64,000 nucleotides of DNA from JACDAN01 sp963842235. Lineage in GTDB: Bacteria; Actinomycetota; Thermoleophilia; Gaiellales; Gaiellaceae. The translations under genes were made by a program, and so were the position numbers. Below are positions 37,346-45,527 of the stretch, in pieces. Positions within the stretch are counted from its first letter, which is position 1. Every line of letters starts with the position of its first letter. The notes under the pieces were generated by a model. That model worked only from the letters and a program-made list of their open reading frames with translations. It had not been told where the DNA came from and searched no databases. The stretch is from NCBI GenBank assembly GCA_963842235.1, contig CAWJFT010000001.1, positions 558,001 through 622,000 on the forward strand. The letters run 5' to 3'.

Positions 37346-38410
37346 CTAGGCGGCGTCGAGCGCGCGCGGCAGCTCTTGCGCGACCGCGACCTCGGCCTGA
37401 TCGGTCTCGACGGCGCGCTCGAGCTTCGCGTCGAAGCGGTCGAGGCGCTTCTCGGCCTCGGCGAACTTCGACTGCGCGTTCCCGATGTGCTTGCCGACGA
37501 CCTGGAAGTCGTCGCGGAAGCGATCGAAGTCGCCCTGGAGCTGCGCGACGTACGCCATCACCTCGTGCGCCCGCTGCTCGATCTGCATCCCCTTGAGCCC
37601 GAGCACGATGACCTGCAGCTGTGACGTGAAGGTCGTGGGCGAGACGGGGAACACGCGCTTGTCGTGCGCGTACTGGAGGAGGGCGCCGGTCTTGCCGCAG
37701 ACGAGCTCGTAGTAGACGCCCTCGGAAGGCAGATACATGAGGGCGAAGTCGTAGGTGCCCTCGTCCGGGCGGATGTACTTGCTCGCGATCGCGTCGACGT
37801 GGTTCCTCAGGTCGCGCGAGAACGCCTTCTCGTAGAGCGCACGCTCGTCGTCGGTCTCCGCGTCGGCGAGCCGCTCGAAGTTGTCGAGCGGGAACTTGGC
37901 GTCGATCGGGACGAGCCGCTCGACCTTGATGACCGCGTCGACGCGCTCGCCGGTCTTGAACCCGTACTGGAGCTCGAAGGCGTCTGCAGGCAGGCGGTCG
38001 CGCAGCAGGTTGCCGAGCAGGAGCTCGCCGAAGCCACCACGGGCTTTCGGCGGCCGCAGGGCCTGCTCGAGCTTCTTGAGGTCGTTCGCGCGCGCGAGGA
38101 TCTCGGCGTTGGCCTGGCCCAGCTGGCCGAGCTGCTGATGGATTGCGCTCGAGGTCTTGGTGGCCGTCTCGAGCCGGCGGTCCATCGTGGCCGTCATCGC
38201 CTCCAGCCGGCGGTCGACGTCGGCGTTTCGATCGGTCAGCTGACGCGCCGACTCGGACCGCAGTGAGTCGAGCTCGGCACGAACCATGCGAAGCACGCGC
38301 AGACCGCCCACCGCGAGGCCGGCAGCGATCAGGACCAGGAAAACAGTCGTCACGATCATGGACCAACAAACGGTAGAGAGGGGATCGGACGGCAGAGGGG
38401 CCGTACTCAC
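37346..38410 (-). CDS. rmuC: DNA recombination protein RmuC
   Basis: This 354-residue protein has one N-terminal membrane helix (MIVTTVFLVLIAAGLAVGGL), a coiled coil and the RmuC core (KARGGFGELLLGNLLRDRLP, DAVIKVERLVPIDAKFPL, FALMYLPSEGVYYEL). The core belongs to the PD-(D/E)xK nuclease-like fold. RmuC limits inversions between short repeats in E. coli. That is of interest here because palindromes and an apparent inversion junction occur in this window. Confidence 0.93.
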   Translation of the reverse strand: MSTAPLPSDPLSTVCWSMIVTTVFLVLIAAGLAVGGLRVLRMVRAELDSLRSESARQLTDRNADVDRRLEAMTATMDRRLETATKTSSAIHQQLGQLGQANAEILARANDLKKLEQALRPPKARGGFGELLLGNLLRDRLPADAFELQYGFKTGERVDAVIKVERLVPIDAKFPLDNFERLADAETDDERALYEKAFSRDLRNHVDAIASKYIRPDEGTYDFALMYLPSEGVYYELVCGKTGALLQYAHDKRVFPVSPTTFTSQLQVIVLGLKGMQIEQRAHEVMAYVAQLQGDFDRFRDDFQVVGKHIGNAQSKFAEAEKRLDRFDAKLERAVETDQAEVAVAQELPRALDAA

Positions 38411-38431
38411 GGCCCCTCTGCTCGCGAAGCG

Positions 38432-38626
38432 CTAGGGGACGTCGGGGCGGTGCTCCGAGGCTTCCTCGCGGGCGTCTTGCGCCATGTCTCCCGCGCGGTC
38501 GGCCATGTCCTCGGCCTTGCCCTCGGTCTCCTGGGCCATGCCTTCGCGGCGCATCTCGAGGTCGTCGGTCGATTCGCCGACTTCCTTCTTGCCTCGTCCC
38601 AGCAGTCTGTCGAGCCAACCGGCCAT
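38432..38626 (-). CDS. Small hydrophilic acidic protein
   Basis: This 64-residue protein begins MAGWLDRLLGRGKKEVGE and continues as a charged Met/Glu/Ala/Asp-rich helix with repeats like AEDMADRAGDMAQDA. It has no Cys and no membrane segment. A strong AAGGAGGAG ribosome-binding site four bases before the ATG supports translation. It resembles CsbD-like or MT0933-type small stress/antitoxin-like proteins in composition only. The function is unknown. It lies 21 bp before rmuC. Confidence 0.65.
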   Translation of the reverse strand: MAGWLDRLLGRGKKEVGESTDDLEMRREGMAQETEGKAEDMADRAGDMAQDAREEASEHRPDVP

Positions 38627-38702
38627 TTCGCTCCTCCTTGGGGTATGCGGCCCCGTCAGTATGGGTGATGAGCGAGCGGGGCGCAGCTACCATGCCCGCG
38701 CC

Positions 38703-39386
38703 TTGCCCAAGAAGTCACGTACGCCACCGCCGCCCAAGCGGCCGGTTCAGGCGCCCAAGGTTCGAACAGCGCAGCGAGACCCCCGCAGGAGCCGGATGAT
38801 CATCTACGCGCTGATCGCGTCCGGGCTCGGGATCCTGGGCATCGTCGCCGCGGCCTTCGCCTTCTCTGGGGGCGGCAACGGAAGCGGCGCGCAGGACGCA
38901 ATCACAGCGCTTCGGGAAGCCGGCTGCACCTACAGCAACCCGCCGCCGCAGGGCCGAACGCACGTCTCCGCGCTGCCGGCGGGCTTCAAGGCCAACTCCG
39001 TTCCGCGCTCGAGCGGGCCTCACTCGCCGCAGACGATCATCTACGGCGCGTATACGGACGAGGTTCCGGAGCTCAACGCGGTCCACAACCTCGAGCACGG
39101 CGCCGTGATCCTCTACTACGGGCCGCGCGTGCCCACGAGCACGGTCGACAGCATGGTCGGGTTTTACAACGAAGACCCGGACGGGCTGATCGTCTCCAAG
39201 CACCCCAAGCTGGGCGGCGACGTGGCCTTCGTCTCGTGGGCGCACGTGGCGCGCTGCCCCAAATTCGAGGAGGACCTGGCCCGGAAGTTCATCGACGAGT
39301 TCGCCTTCAAGGGCCCGGAGTCGTGCAAGAGCGACATCGAGCAGGGCTGCTTCCGCAAGGAGAACATGAAGCCGGGGAGCGGCTGA
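38703..39386 (+). CDS. DUF3105 membrane-anchored protein
   Basis: This protein has a basic, Pro-rich N-terminus (PKKSRTPPPPKRPVQAP), one membrane helix (MIIYALIASGLGILGIVAAA), then an extracytoplasmic DUF3105 domain. The family hallmark is HNLEHGAVILYYGP, and several Cys (GCTYS, ARCPKF, SCKSD, GCF) could form disulfides. The function is unknown. TTG 38703 matches the usual family start, while an ATG at 38661 would add 14 residues. It is followed by the tRNA-Leu gene after 29 bp. Confidence 0.85.
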   Translation: MPKKSRTPPPPKRPVQAPKVRTAQRDPRRSRMIIYALIASGLGILGIVAAAFAFSGGGNGSGAQDAITALREAGCTYSNPPPQGRTHVSALPAGFKANSVPRSSGPHSPQTIIYGAYTDEVPELNAVHNLEHGAVILYYGPRVPTSTVDSMVGFYNEDPDGLIVSKHPKLGGDVAFVSWAHVARCPKFEEDLARKFIDEFAFKGPESCKSDIEQGCFRKENMKPGSG

Positions 39387-39415
39387 TCCGGAGGGCCGGA
39401 GCTATCCTTGGCCGG

Positions 39416-39503
39416 GCCGGGGTGGCGAAATCGGTGATACGCGGCTGACTTAAAATCAGCTGCCCCCTTCGGGGGCGTGCGGGTTCGAGTCCCGCCCCCG
39501 GCA
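39416..39503 (+). tRNA. tRNA-Leu (anticodon UAA)
   Basis: This 88-base class II tRNA has acceptor arms GCCGGGG and CCCCGGC, anticodon loop CTTAAAA in stem GCTGA/TCAGC, a long variable arm CCCCC-TTCG-GGGGC, a T-arm with GTTCGAG, and discriminator A. CCA is not encoded. It reads the UUA codon, the rarest Leu codon in high-GC actinobacteria (the bldA tRNA in Streptomyces). Confidence 0.96.
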
Positions 39504-39521
39504 TCTCCGTCCCACGCGCCT

Positions 39522-39851
39522 GTGCTCCTCGTCCTCGCGATCCTCGCCGCGATCTTCCTGCTCCCGTCGCCGTGGAGCTACGTCGTGGTGATCGCCGCCG
39601 CCGTGTGGGAGTCGGCGGAGCTCGCGTTCTTCGTCTGGTACTCGAAGCGCCGCCAAGCGACGACCGGCGCGGACGCGTTCGCCGGTGCGAAGGGCGTCGT
39701 CGTCCAGGCCTGCCGGCCGATCGGCCAGATCCGCGTCCGCGGTGAGCTCTGGCGGGCTCGCTGCGAGGAAGGCGCCGACCCCGGAGAGGCCGTCGTCGTC
39801 GAGTCGCTCGGGCCCGAGCTGACGCTCTTTGTGCACAGGGATTCGGCCTAG
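39522..39851 (+). CDS. NfeD-like membrane protein
   Basis: This 109-residue protein has two close membrane helices (LLVLAILAAIFLLP and YVVVIAAAVWESAELAFFVWY) and a C-terminal OB-fold like that of short NfeD proteins (GAKGVVVQACRPIGQIRVRGELWRA). Such proteins usually partner stomatin-like proteins, but none is adjacent. GTG 39522 is the first start after the tRNA, and the open frame further upstream reads through the tRNA and is not real. It lies 9 bp before gdhA. Confidence 0.8.
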   Translation: MLLVLAILAAIFLLPSPWSYVVVIAAAVWESAELAFFVWYSKRRQATTGADAFAGAKGVVVQACRPIGQIRVRGELWRARCEEGADPGEAVVVESLGPELTLFVHRDSA

Positions 39852-39860
39852 ACTCAAGCC

Positions 39861-41150
39861 GTGGCCAAGCTCGACGAGACATCCGTCGAGCCGTCTGCGC
39901 TCGAGTGGGACACACCGCTCTTCCGCATGGCGCTCGCACAGTTCGAGCAGGCGCTCGAACACGCCGACGTGCCCGAGTTCGTCTGCGAGCGGCTCCGCTT
40001 CCCGGAGCGCTCGACGATCGTCGGAGTGCCCGTGCGCCGCGACGACGGCACGTTCGAGACGTTCCCCGGCTACCGCGTCCAGCACTCGACCGTGCTCGGC
40101 CCGACGAAGGGCGGAATCCGGTACGACATGCACGTCGACCTCGGCGAGTGCGCCGCGCTCGCGATGTGGATGACCTGGAAGTGCGCGCTGCTCCAGCTGC
40201 CCTACGGCGGCGCGAAAGGCGGGGTGCGCTGTGAACCGCGGCAGCTCTCGCCGGACGAGCTCCAGCGACTGACGCGCCGGCTGACGATCGAGCTGCTTCC
40301 GGTGATCGGCCCCGAGGAGGACATCCCCGCACCGGACATGGCGACGAACGAGCAGACGATGGCCTGGATCATGGACACCTACTCGATGCAGATCGGCTAC
40401 GCCGTGCCCGAGATCGTCACCGGGAAGCCGGTGACAATCGGCGGCTCCGTCTTCCGCCGCGAGGCGACCGGGGCCGGCGTCGTGATGGTCATCGAGCGCG
40501 CCTGCGAGCGCTTCGGCTGGCAGCTGGCCGACCAGCGCTGCGTCGTCCAGGGGTTCGGGAACGTCGGCGGCGTCGCAGCGCGCGAGCTGGTCGAGCGCGG
40601 GGCGACCGTGATGGCGGTCTCGGACATCTCAGGCGGAGCCTTCAACGAGCGCGGCCTCCACCTCGAGGACGTGGCCACCTGGATCAAGAACCACGGCTCG
40701 CTGGAGGGCTACCCACTGGCCCAGCACGTGTCGAACGCGGAAGTGCTCGAGCTCCCGTGCGACATCCTCGTGCTGGCCGCGCTCGAGGATCAGGTCACCG
40801 GCGAGAACGCTGGCCGGATCGAGGCGCGGATGATCGCCGAGGGCGCCAACGGTCCGACCTCCATCGAGGCCGACGCGATCCTCGCCGAGCGTGGGATCCA
40901 CGTGCTCCCGGACATCCTCACGAACGCCGGTGGCGTCACCGTGTCCTACTTCGAGTGGGTGCAGGATCTCGGCCGGCTCTTCTGGACACGCGACGAGATC
41001 CGCCACAAGCTCGCGGAGAAGATGGGGGACGCGTTCGACCGCGTCTGGCTGCTCTCCGAGCAGCTGCAGGTCACCCCGCGCCGCGCGGCGCTCGTCGCCG
41101 CGATTCGCGAGGTCTCCGGAGCCCTGACCGCTCGCGGCATCTATCCGTGA
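39861..41150 (+). CDS. gdhA: Glutamate dehydrogenase
   Basis: This 429-residue enzyme links 2-oxoglutarate and ammonia to glutamate. The substrate region (TKGGIRYDMHVDLGECAALA), the catalytic Lys in LPYGGAKGGV, and the Rossmann motif VQGFGNVGGVAARELVERGA are intact, as is the C-terminal NAGGVTVSYFEWVQD. GTG start. The stop overlaps the following CBS gene by GTGA, implying coupling. It would draw on the 2-oxoglutarate made by the isocitrate dehydrogenase at 21-22 kb. Confidence 0.96.
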   Translation: MAKLDETSVEPSALEWDTPLFRMALAQFEQALEHADVPEFVCERLRFPERSTIVGVPVRRDDGTFETFPGYRVQHSTVLGPTKGGIRYDMHVDLGECAALAMWMTWKCALLQLPYGGAKGGVRCEPRQLSPDELQRLTRRLTIELLPVIGPEEDIPAPDMATNEQTMAWIMDTYSMQIGYAVPEIVTGKPVTIGGSVFRREATGAGVVMVIERACERFGWQLADQRCVVQGFGNVGGVAARELVERGATVMAVSDISGGAFNERGLHLEDVATWIKNHGSLEGYPLAQHVSNAEVLELPCDILVLAALEDQVTGENAGRIEARMIAEGANGPTSIEADAILAERGIHVLPDILTNAGGVTVSYFEWVQDLGRLFWTRDEIRHKLAEKMGDAFDRVWLLSEQLQVTPRRAALVAAIREVSGALTARGIYP

Positions 41151-41542
41151 CCCTCGTCCGCGAGGCGATGGTCATCGAGCCGCGGACGCTGGACGCGGAG
41201 GCCAGCGCGCAGGAAGCCGGCCGTCTGCTTGCAAAGCCGGACGTCCGGGCCGTGTTCGTCTGTGAGGGCGATCGGCTCGTCGGCGTCGTCACCCGGAAGA
41301 CGCTCGTGCGCGAGGTGGTGGCGCCCGGCCGCGATCCGCGCTCGACGCCGCTCGGCGACATCGCCGAGAAGGCGCACTACACGATCGATGCCGAGACCCC
41401 GGCCGAGGAGGCCTTCCGGTTCATGGAGGCAAAAGACGCGGAGCGTGTGCCCGTCGTCGAGGACGGGAAGCTCGTCGGCGTGCTGGCGCGGGTGGTCCTC
41501 CAGCGCCGCCTCGCCGAAGACGAGCCGCCGCAAACGGACTAG
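41147..41542 (+). CDS. Tandem CBS domain protein
   Basis: This 131-residue protein is made of two CBS motifs, with VREAMVIEPRTLDAEASAQEA opening the first and VPVVEDGKLVGVLARVVLQRRL closing the second. CBS pairs usually bind adenosine nucleotides or S-adenosylmethionine. It is coupled to gdhA through a GTGA overlap, so it may sense energy state for that enzyme. That is an inference. Its stop is nested with the convergent ppx gene in CTAG. Confidence 0.88.
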   Translation: MTLVREAMVIEPRTLDAEASAQEAGRLLAKPDVRAVFVCEGDRLVGVVTRKTLVREVVAPGRDPRSTPLGDIAEKAHYTIDAETPAEEAFRFMEAKDAERVPVVEDGKLVGVLARVVLQRRLAEDEPPQTD

Positions 41543-42477
41543 CAGCACGTGTAGGCGCCCGGCGGGGCGGCGCCTTCTGCGGGAGCCGGCAGGTTCGCGG
41601 CTTCGAGCGCGACTCCGTGGAGGATGTCGCGCTCGCTGACCTCCAGCTCGTCCAATTCGAACTCGGCGAAGATCTGTTCCATGAGTACGGCGCCGGCGAC
41701 GATCACCGGCGCGCGCTCCGGATGGAGCCCCGGCAGCCGGCGGCGCTCGACCAGAGGGAGCGCGGCGAGCCGCTCCCGCTGCGTGCGTACAGCGTCACCG
41801 GTGAGCCGGTGGCCGTGTGTGCCAAGGCCTTCGGGCTCGTCGAGGCCCATGTCGAGCGCCGCGAGCGTCGTGATCGTTCCTGCGACGCCGATCGCGCTGT
41901 CCACGTTCGGGCGAGGTGGGAGCTCCGAGCGGACGTATTGCGCGGTCGCCTCGAGCTCGTCCTGGCTCGGGGGGTCGGAGTGGATGAAGCGCTCGGTCAG
42001 CCGGACCGAGCCGACGTCGACACTCGTCCGCGACCGGATGTGGCCTTCCTCGCCGACGACGAACTCCGTCGAACCGCCGCCGGGGTCGATCACGAGCGCC
42101 GAGCCGAGTCGACCTTCCGCCGCGCCGCGGAAGGTCAGCTCCGCCTCTTCCTCCCCGGAGAGGAGCCGAGTCACGAAGCCGTAGCTCCACTCGACCTCGC
42201 CGAGGAAGGCCTCGCCGTTCTCGGCGTCGCGCACGGCGCTCGTGGCGACGAGCAGGACCCGTTCGGCGCCCAGGCGCTCTGCTTCACGGCGGTAGTCCGA
42301 GAGGACGTTCCGCACTCGGGCGATGGCCACGGGGAGAAGGCGGCGGCGTCTGTCGACGTCTTCGCCTAGCCGGGTGATCTCGACCCGCTTCGAGACCTCC
42401 TCGACTTCGCCGTCTTCGATGTCTGCGACGAGCAGACGGGTTGTGTTCGTGCCCTGGTCGATGGCTGCGACGCGCAT
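41539..42477 (-). CDS. Exopolyphosphatase / ppGpp-pppGpp phosphohydrolase family (Ppx/GppA)
   Basis: This 312-residue ASKHA-fold protein has phosphate loop 1 AIDQGTNTTRLLVADI, the catalytic Glu region in LSGEEEAELTF, phosphate loop 2 VIDPGGGSTEFVVG, and VGSVRLTERF. It hydrolyses polyphosphate or pppGpp, and which one is not decidable here. It is the short, single-module form common in actinobacteria. It is divergent from msrA with a 21 bp gap. Confidence 0.92.
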   Translation of the reverse strand: MRVAAIDQGTNTTRLLVADIEDGEVEEVSKRVEITRLGEDVDRRRRLLPVAIARVRNVLSDYRREAERLGAERVLLVATSAVRDAENGEAFLGEVEWSYGFVTRLLSGEEEAELTFRGAAEGRLGSALVIDPGGGSTEFVVGEEGHIRSRTSVDVGSVRLTERFIHSDPPSQDELEATAQYVRSELPPRPNVDSAIGVAGTITTLAALDMGLDEPEGLGTHGHRLTGDAVRTQRERLAALPLVERRRLPGLHPERAPVIVAGAVLMEQIFAEFELDELEVSERDILHGVALEAANLPAPAEGAAPPGAYTCC

Positions 42478-42498
42478 CTCGCTGGCTACCCTAGTCCC

Positions 42499-43155
42499 AT
42501 GTTCTTATTCCGAGACAAGACAGAGATGGTCGAGCCGCGCGAAGCGCTGGCCGGCCGAGGTGAGCCGATGGTCGTGCCCGACCGCCATGACGTGCTCGGC
42601 ACGCCGATAACGCCGCCGTTCCCCGAGGGATTCCAGCAGGCCGTCTTCGCACTGGGCTGCTTCTGGGGCGCCGAGCGGGTCTTCTGGCAGGCGCCGGGCG
42701 TCTACACGACCGCCGTCGGCTACGCGGGCGGCTACACGCCGAACCCGACCTACGAGGAGGCGTGCAGCGGCCGAACCGGCCACGCGGAGGCCGTCCTCGT
42801 CGTCTACGACCCGGCGAAGACGACCTACGAGGAGCTGCTCCGCCTCTTCTGGGAGGACCACGACCCGACCCAGGGCATGCGCCAGGGGAACGACGTCGGG
42901 ACCCAGTACCGCTCCGCGATCTACTGGCAGGACGAGGCGCAGCGCGCCGCCGCGGAGCGCTCGCGCGAGACGTACCAGCGTGAGCTGAGCGACGCCGGCT
43001 ATCGGGAGATCACGACCGAGATCGCGCAGGCCGGCCCCTTCTACTACGCCGAGCCGTACCACCAGCAGTACCTGGCGAAGAACCCGAACGGCTACTGCGG
43101 TCTGGGCGGGACGGGCGTCAGTTGCCCCGTCGGGCTCGTGACTGCACAGCCCTAA
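42499..43155 (+). CDS. msrA: Peptide methionine sulfoxide reductase MsrA
   Basis: This 218-residue protein reduces methionine-S-sulfoxide in damaged proteins. The catalytic Cys is in ALGCFWGAERVFW, and the GYAGGYTPNPTYEEACSGRTGHAE block and the C-terminal resolving Cys (GYCGLGGTGVSCPVG) are present. A 45-residue N-terminal extension (VEPREALAGRG) is typical of the actinobacterial form. The initiator tRNA gene follows 22 bp later. Confidence 0.96.
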   Translation: MFLFRDKTEMVEPREALAGRGEPMVVPDRHDVLGTPITPPFPEGFQQAVFALGCFWGAERVFWQAPGVYTTAVGYAGGYTPNPTYEEACSGRTGHAEAVLVVYDPAKTTYEELLRLFWEDHDPTQGMRQGNDVGTQYRSAIYWQDEAQRAAAERSRETYQRELSDAGYREITTEIAQAGPFYYAEPYHQQYLAKNPNGYCGLGGTGVSCPVGLVTAQP

Positions 43156-43177
43156 CCGCGCTACAATGCGCTTGCGA

Positions 43178-43251
43178 CGCGGGGTGGAGCAGTCAGGTAG
43201 CTCGCCGGGCTCATAACCCGGAGGTCGCAGGTTCAAATCCTGCCCCCGCTA
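43178..43251 (+). tRNA. Initiator tRNA-fMet (CAU)
   Basis: This 74-base tRNA has anticodon loop CTCATAA. Its anticodon stem CCGGG/CCCGG gives the three consecutive G-C pairs of an initiator. The first acceptor pair is C1-U72, unpaired, another initiator hallmark. The T-arm is GCAGG-TTCAAAT-CCTGC with discriminator A. CCA is not encoded. Confidence 0.96.
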
Positions 43252-43256
43252 CTACA

Positions 43257-43285
43257 AAGGCCCTGGTAACAGGGCCTTCTTATTC
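43257..43285 (+). terminator. Intrinsic terminator after tRNA-fMet
   Basis: Perfect nine-base arms AAGGCCCTG and CAGGGCCTT with loop GTAA start five bases after the tRNA and are followed by CTTATTC. It is the clearest intrinsic terminator in the window. Confidence 0.85.
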
Positions 43286-43368
43286 GCAAGTCGGTGGCGT
43301 TGCGGCACAGCGCGGTAGTGCCAGGCCATGGTACGTCGTTACCCGCTGAACTGCGCAACACTACGCCG

Positions 43369-44709
43369 GTGCAACCCGAAACGCGCTACGCCAAGAGTGG
43401 CAACGTCAATATCGCCTACCAGGTAGTCGGTGACGGTCCCCCCGATCTCGTCGCAGTCGATGTGATCTCACACATTGACCTGGATTGGGAGATTCCTTCC
43501 AAAGCTCGATTCTTCAGCCGACTCGCTTTCATCTGTCGCTTGTTCAGGGTCAACCAGCGTGGGACCGGCATGTCAGACCGGGACGTGGGCGTGCCGACGC
43601 TGGAGACGCGCATGGACGACATCCGCGCCGTCCTTGACGCGGTCGGGTCGGAGCGGGCAGTGCTCTTCGGTCTCGGCGACGCCTCCCCGCTTTCCGTCTT
43701 GTTCGCGGCCACGTATCCCGAGCGGACCGCTGGGCTGATCTTGATGAATGCGTCGCCGCGTTTCGTAAAGAGCCCTAGCCTGCCTTGGCTTCCGACCCGA
43801 GAGGAGACGCTTCGACAGGCAGACGACTTTGAGCGTCGCTGGGGGGATCCCACCTTCGCCTACGAGGTCATCGGCTTGCGCAACCCGAGCGCGCCTGAGA
43901 AGGAGCTCGAAAGCATTGCCCGTGTCTTTCGGCTCAGTGTCAGCCCCGGTGCGGCCGCGGCGTACATCCGGATGAACATCGACGTGGACGTGTGCGGCGT
44001 ACTTCCCCTGATTCGCGTTCCGACGCTGGTCATGCACCGGAAGGACGGGGGAGGATGGGACATCCGCAGTGGGCGCTACACGGCCGACCAGATTCCAGGC
44101 GCCCGTTTCGTGGAGTTGCCCGGCGCGGACTTTTTGCCCTCACTTGGCGAGCAGGAGCCGGTGTTCGCCGAGCTGGAGAGCTTCCTCGCCGACGTCGTCG
44201 CAGGCACGGGTCCCGAGATTGAACCCGACAGGGTGCTGGCCACGGTCCTCTTTTCGGACATCGTCGGCTCCAGCGAGAGGGCGGCAACTCTCGGCGACAG
44301 GGCCTGGCGAAAACTTCTACTGCGCCACCACGAACTGGTCCGCGGTCAGCTCGTTCGCTTTCGCGGCCAGGAGGTGGACACGGCTGGCGACGGCTTCTTC
44401 GCCTCCTTCGACGGCCCGGCCAGGGCCATCCGCTGCGGGTGTGCCATCGCCGAGACCATGCCGGAGCTGGGCCTCGAGGTGCGGGTCGGTTTGCACACGG
44501 GCGAGTGCGAGCTCGTTGACGGCAAGGTGGCCGGCATCGCCGTGCACACGGGGGCCAGAGTCGCCGCCAACGCGCAGCCGGGCGAGGTGCTCGTATCCTC
44601 GACCGTCAGAGACTTAGTCGCCGGATCGGGGCTGACCTTCGAAGACCGCGGCTCGCACGAGCTCAAAGGCATTCCCGGCGAATGGCGACTATACGCCCTC
44701 GCATGCTGA
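43369..44709 (+). CDS. Alpha/beta-hydrolase-like plus class III cyclase fusion (Rv1900c type)
   Basis: This 446-residue protein has an N-terminal alpha/beta-hydrolase fold to about residue 270 and a C-terminal class III cyclase (about 285-446), like mycobacterial Rv1900c. In the hydrolase the nucleophile elbow reads FGLGDASP. The usual Ser position is Gly, so esterase activity is doubtful. The cyclase keeps both metal Asp (FSDIVGSS, TAGDGFFASFD). It replaces the canonical purine-specifying Lys/Asp (VDTAGD, VHTGARV), as in Rv1900c. GTG 43369 begins the typical QPETRYAKSGNVNIAYQV. A paralogue lies at the window end. Confidence 0.88.
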   Translation: MQPETRYAKSGNVNIAYQVVGDGPPDLVAVDVISHIDLDWEIPSKARFFSRLAFICRLFRVNQRGTGMSDRDVGVPTLETRMDDIRAVLDAVGSERAVLFGLGDASPLSVLFAATYPERTAGLILMNASPRFVKSPSLPWLPTREETLRQADDFERRWGDPTFAYEVIGLRNPSAPEKELESIARVFRLSVSPGAAAAYIRMNIDVDVCGVLPLIRVPTLVMHRKDGGGWDIRSGRYTADQIPGARFVELPGADFLPSLGEQEPVFAELESFLADVVAGTGPEIEPDRVLATVLFSDIVGSSERAATLGDRAWRKLLLRHHELVRGQLVRFRGQEVDTAGDGFFASFDGPARAIRCGCAIAETMPELGLEVRVGLHTGECELVDGKVAGIAVHTGARVAANAQPGEVLVSSTVRDLVAGSGLTFEDRGSHELKGIPGEWRLYALAC

Positions 44710-44755
44710 TCCGGCGCTTGCTCAGGCGGAGGCGCGACCAGAGCTGCCGCACTTA

Positions 44756-44829
44756 GAAGCTGAACCTGCGACCGGGTGCAAGCCGTCGTCCTCGCCTATG
44801 AGGCCGGTCTTATACGGCCGGGCGGCTAA
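44756..44829 (+). pseudogene. Relic of a LuxR-type response regulator C-terminus
   Basis: In one frame 44770-44829 reads DRVQAVVLAYEAGLIRPGG and stop. The intact regulator at 46291-46947 ends DRVQAVVLAYETGLVQPGG and stop. Just upstream, KLNLR can be read after a two-base shift, matching AKLGLR. Nothing of the remaining 190 residues is left. This is a decayed duplicate of the nearby regulator. Confidence 0.8.
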
Positions 44830-44858
44830 CTCACCGGCGACGGCCTCGCGAGCTTGCA

Positions 44859-45515
44859 TCAGGCATGGGCGGCGAAAAGCGCGAAGGATCCGCGAACTTC
44901 GATGTGGTGATCGACGAACGTACGTGCCAATGCGTGCTCGAGGCCGCCGAGGTCATCCTCGAGGTTTGTGAAGAACCCCTCCTGGTTGTAACGGGCAAGC
45001 GCCTTTCGAGCGAGCCACCCATGCTCCACTCCGCCCCCGAGAATCGTGCTCCCGAAGACGACGCCGCCGTCCTCGAGAAGCGGTTTCAGATCTGCCAAGA
45101 CTGCGGCCTTTGTTTCCGGTGCGGCAGGGAGGCAGTGGAGGACGCCGTTCAGCGCGACCGACGCGAAACGGCCGGTTCCGAGATCGAGTGGCTCGAGTAC
45201 GCTCGCCTTGACGACTCGCGGCGAGTACCGCTCCAGGCGCTTCGCCGCTTTGCGTAGACAGGCGTCGTTGGGGTCGAGAAGCGTGATCTGCGGCCGTTCG
45301 ACCGGGAAGCGGCAGCGGTCCAGGAAGTAGCCGGTGCCGACCCCGATGTCGAGATGAGGGCTCCCGACGTGTCGGTTGTAGAGGTCGAGGAAGTGCTGCC
45401 TGGGACACCTCCAGACGAGGCTGCATGAGAGCCCGAGGATGAACACGTCGTAGAGAGCGAGCCGCGCCGGCGTGTAGACGGTGACGCTGGGATGTGTCTC
45501 GAGCGCTTCTTTCAT
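44859..45515 (-). CDS. Class I SAM-dependent methyltransferase
   Basis: This 218-residue protein has motif I HLDIGVGTGYFLDRC (about residue 54), the acidic ribose-binding LLDPNDACL, and a later FASVALNGVLHCLP. It is of the small-molecule (UbiE-like) type. The substrate is unknown. It is transcribed toward the response-regulator relic and lies between signalling fragments, so it may have entered with a rearrangement. Confidence 0.87.
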   Translation of the reverse strand: MKEALETHPSVTVYTPARLALYDVFILGLSCSLVWRCPRQHFLDLYNRHVGSPHLDIGVGTGYFLDRCRFPVERPQITLLDPNDACLRKAAKRLERYSPRVVKASVLEPLDLGTGRFASVALNGVLHCLPAAPETKAAVLADLKPLLEDGGVVFGSTILGGGVEHGWLARKALARYNQEGFFTNLEDDLGGLEHALARTFVDHHIEVRGSFALFAAHA

Positions 45516-45527
45516 GCGGCTGCGTTG

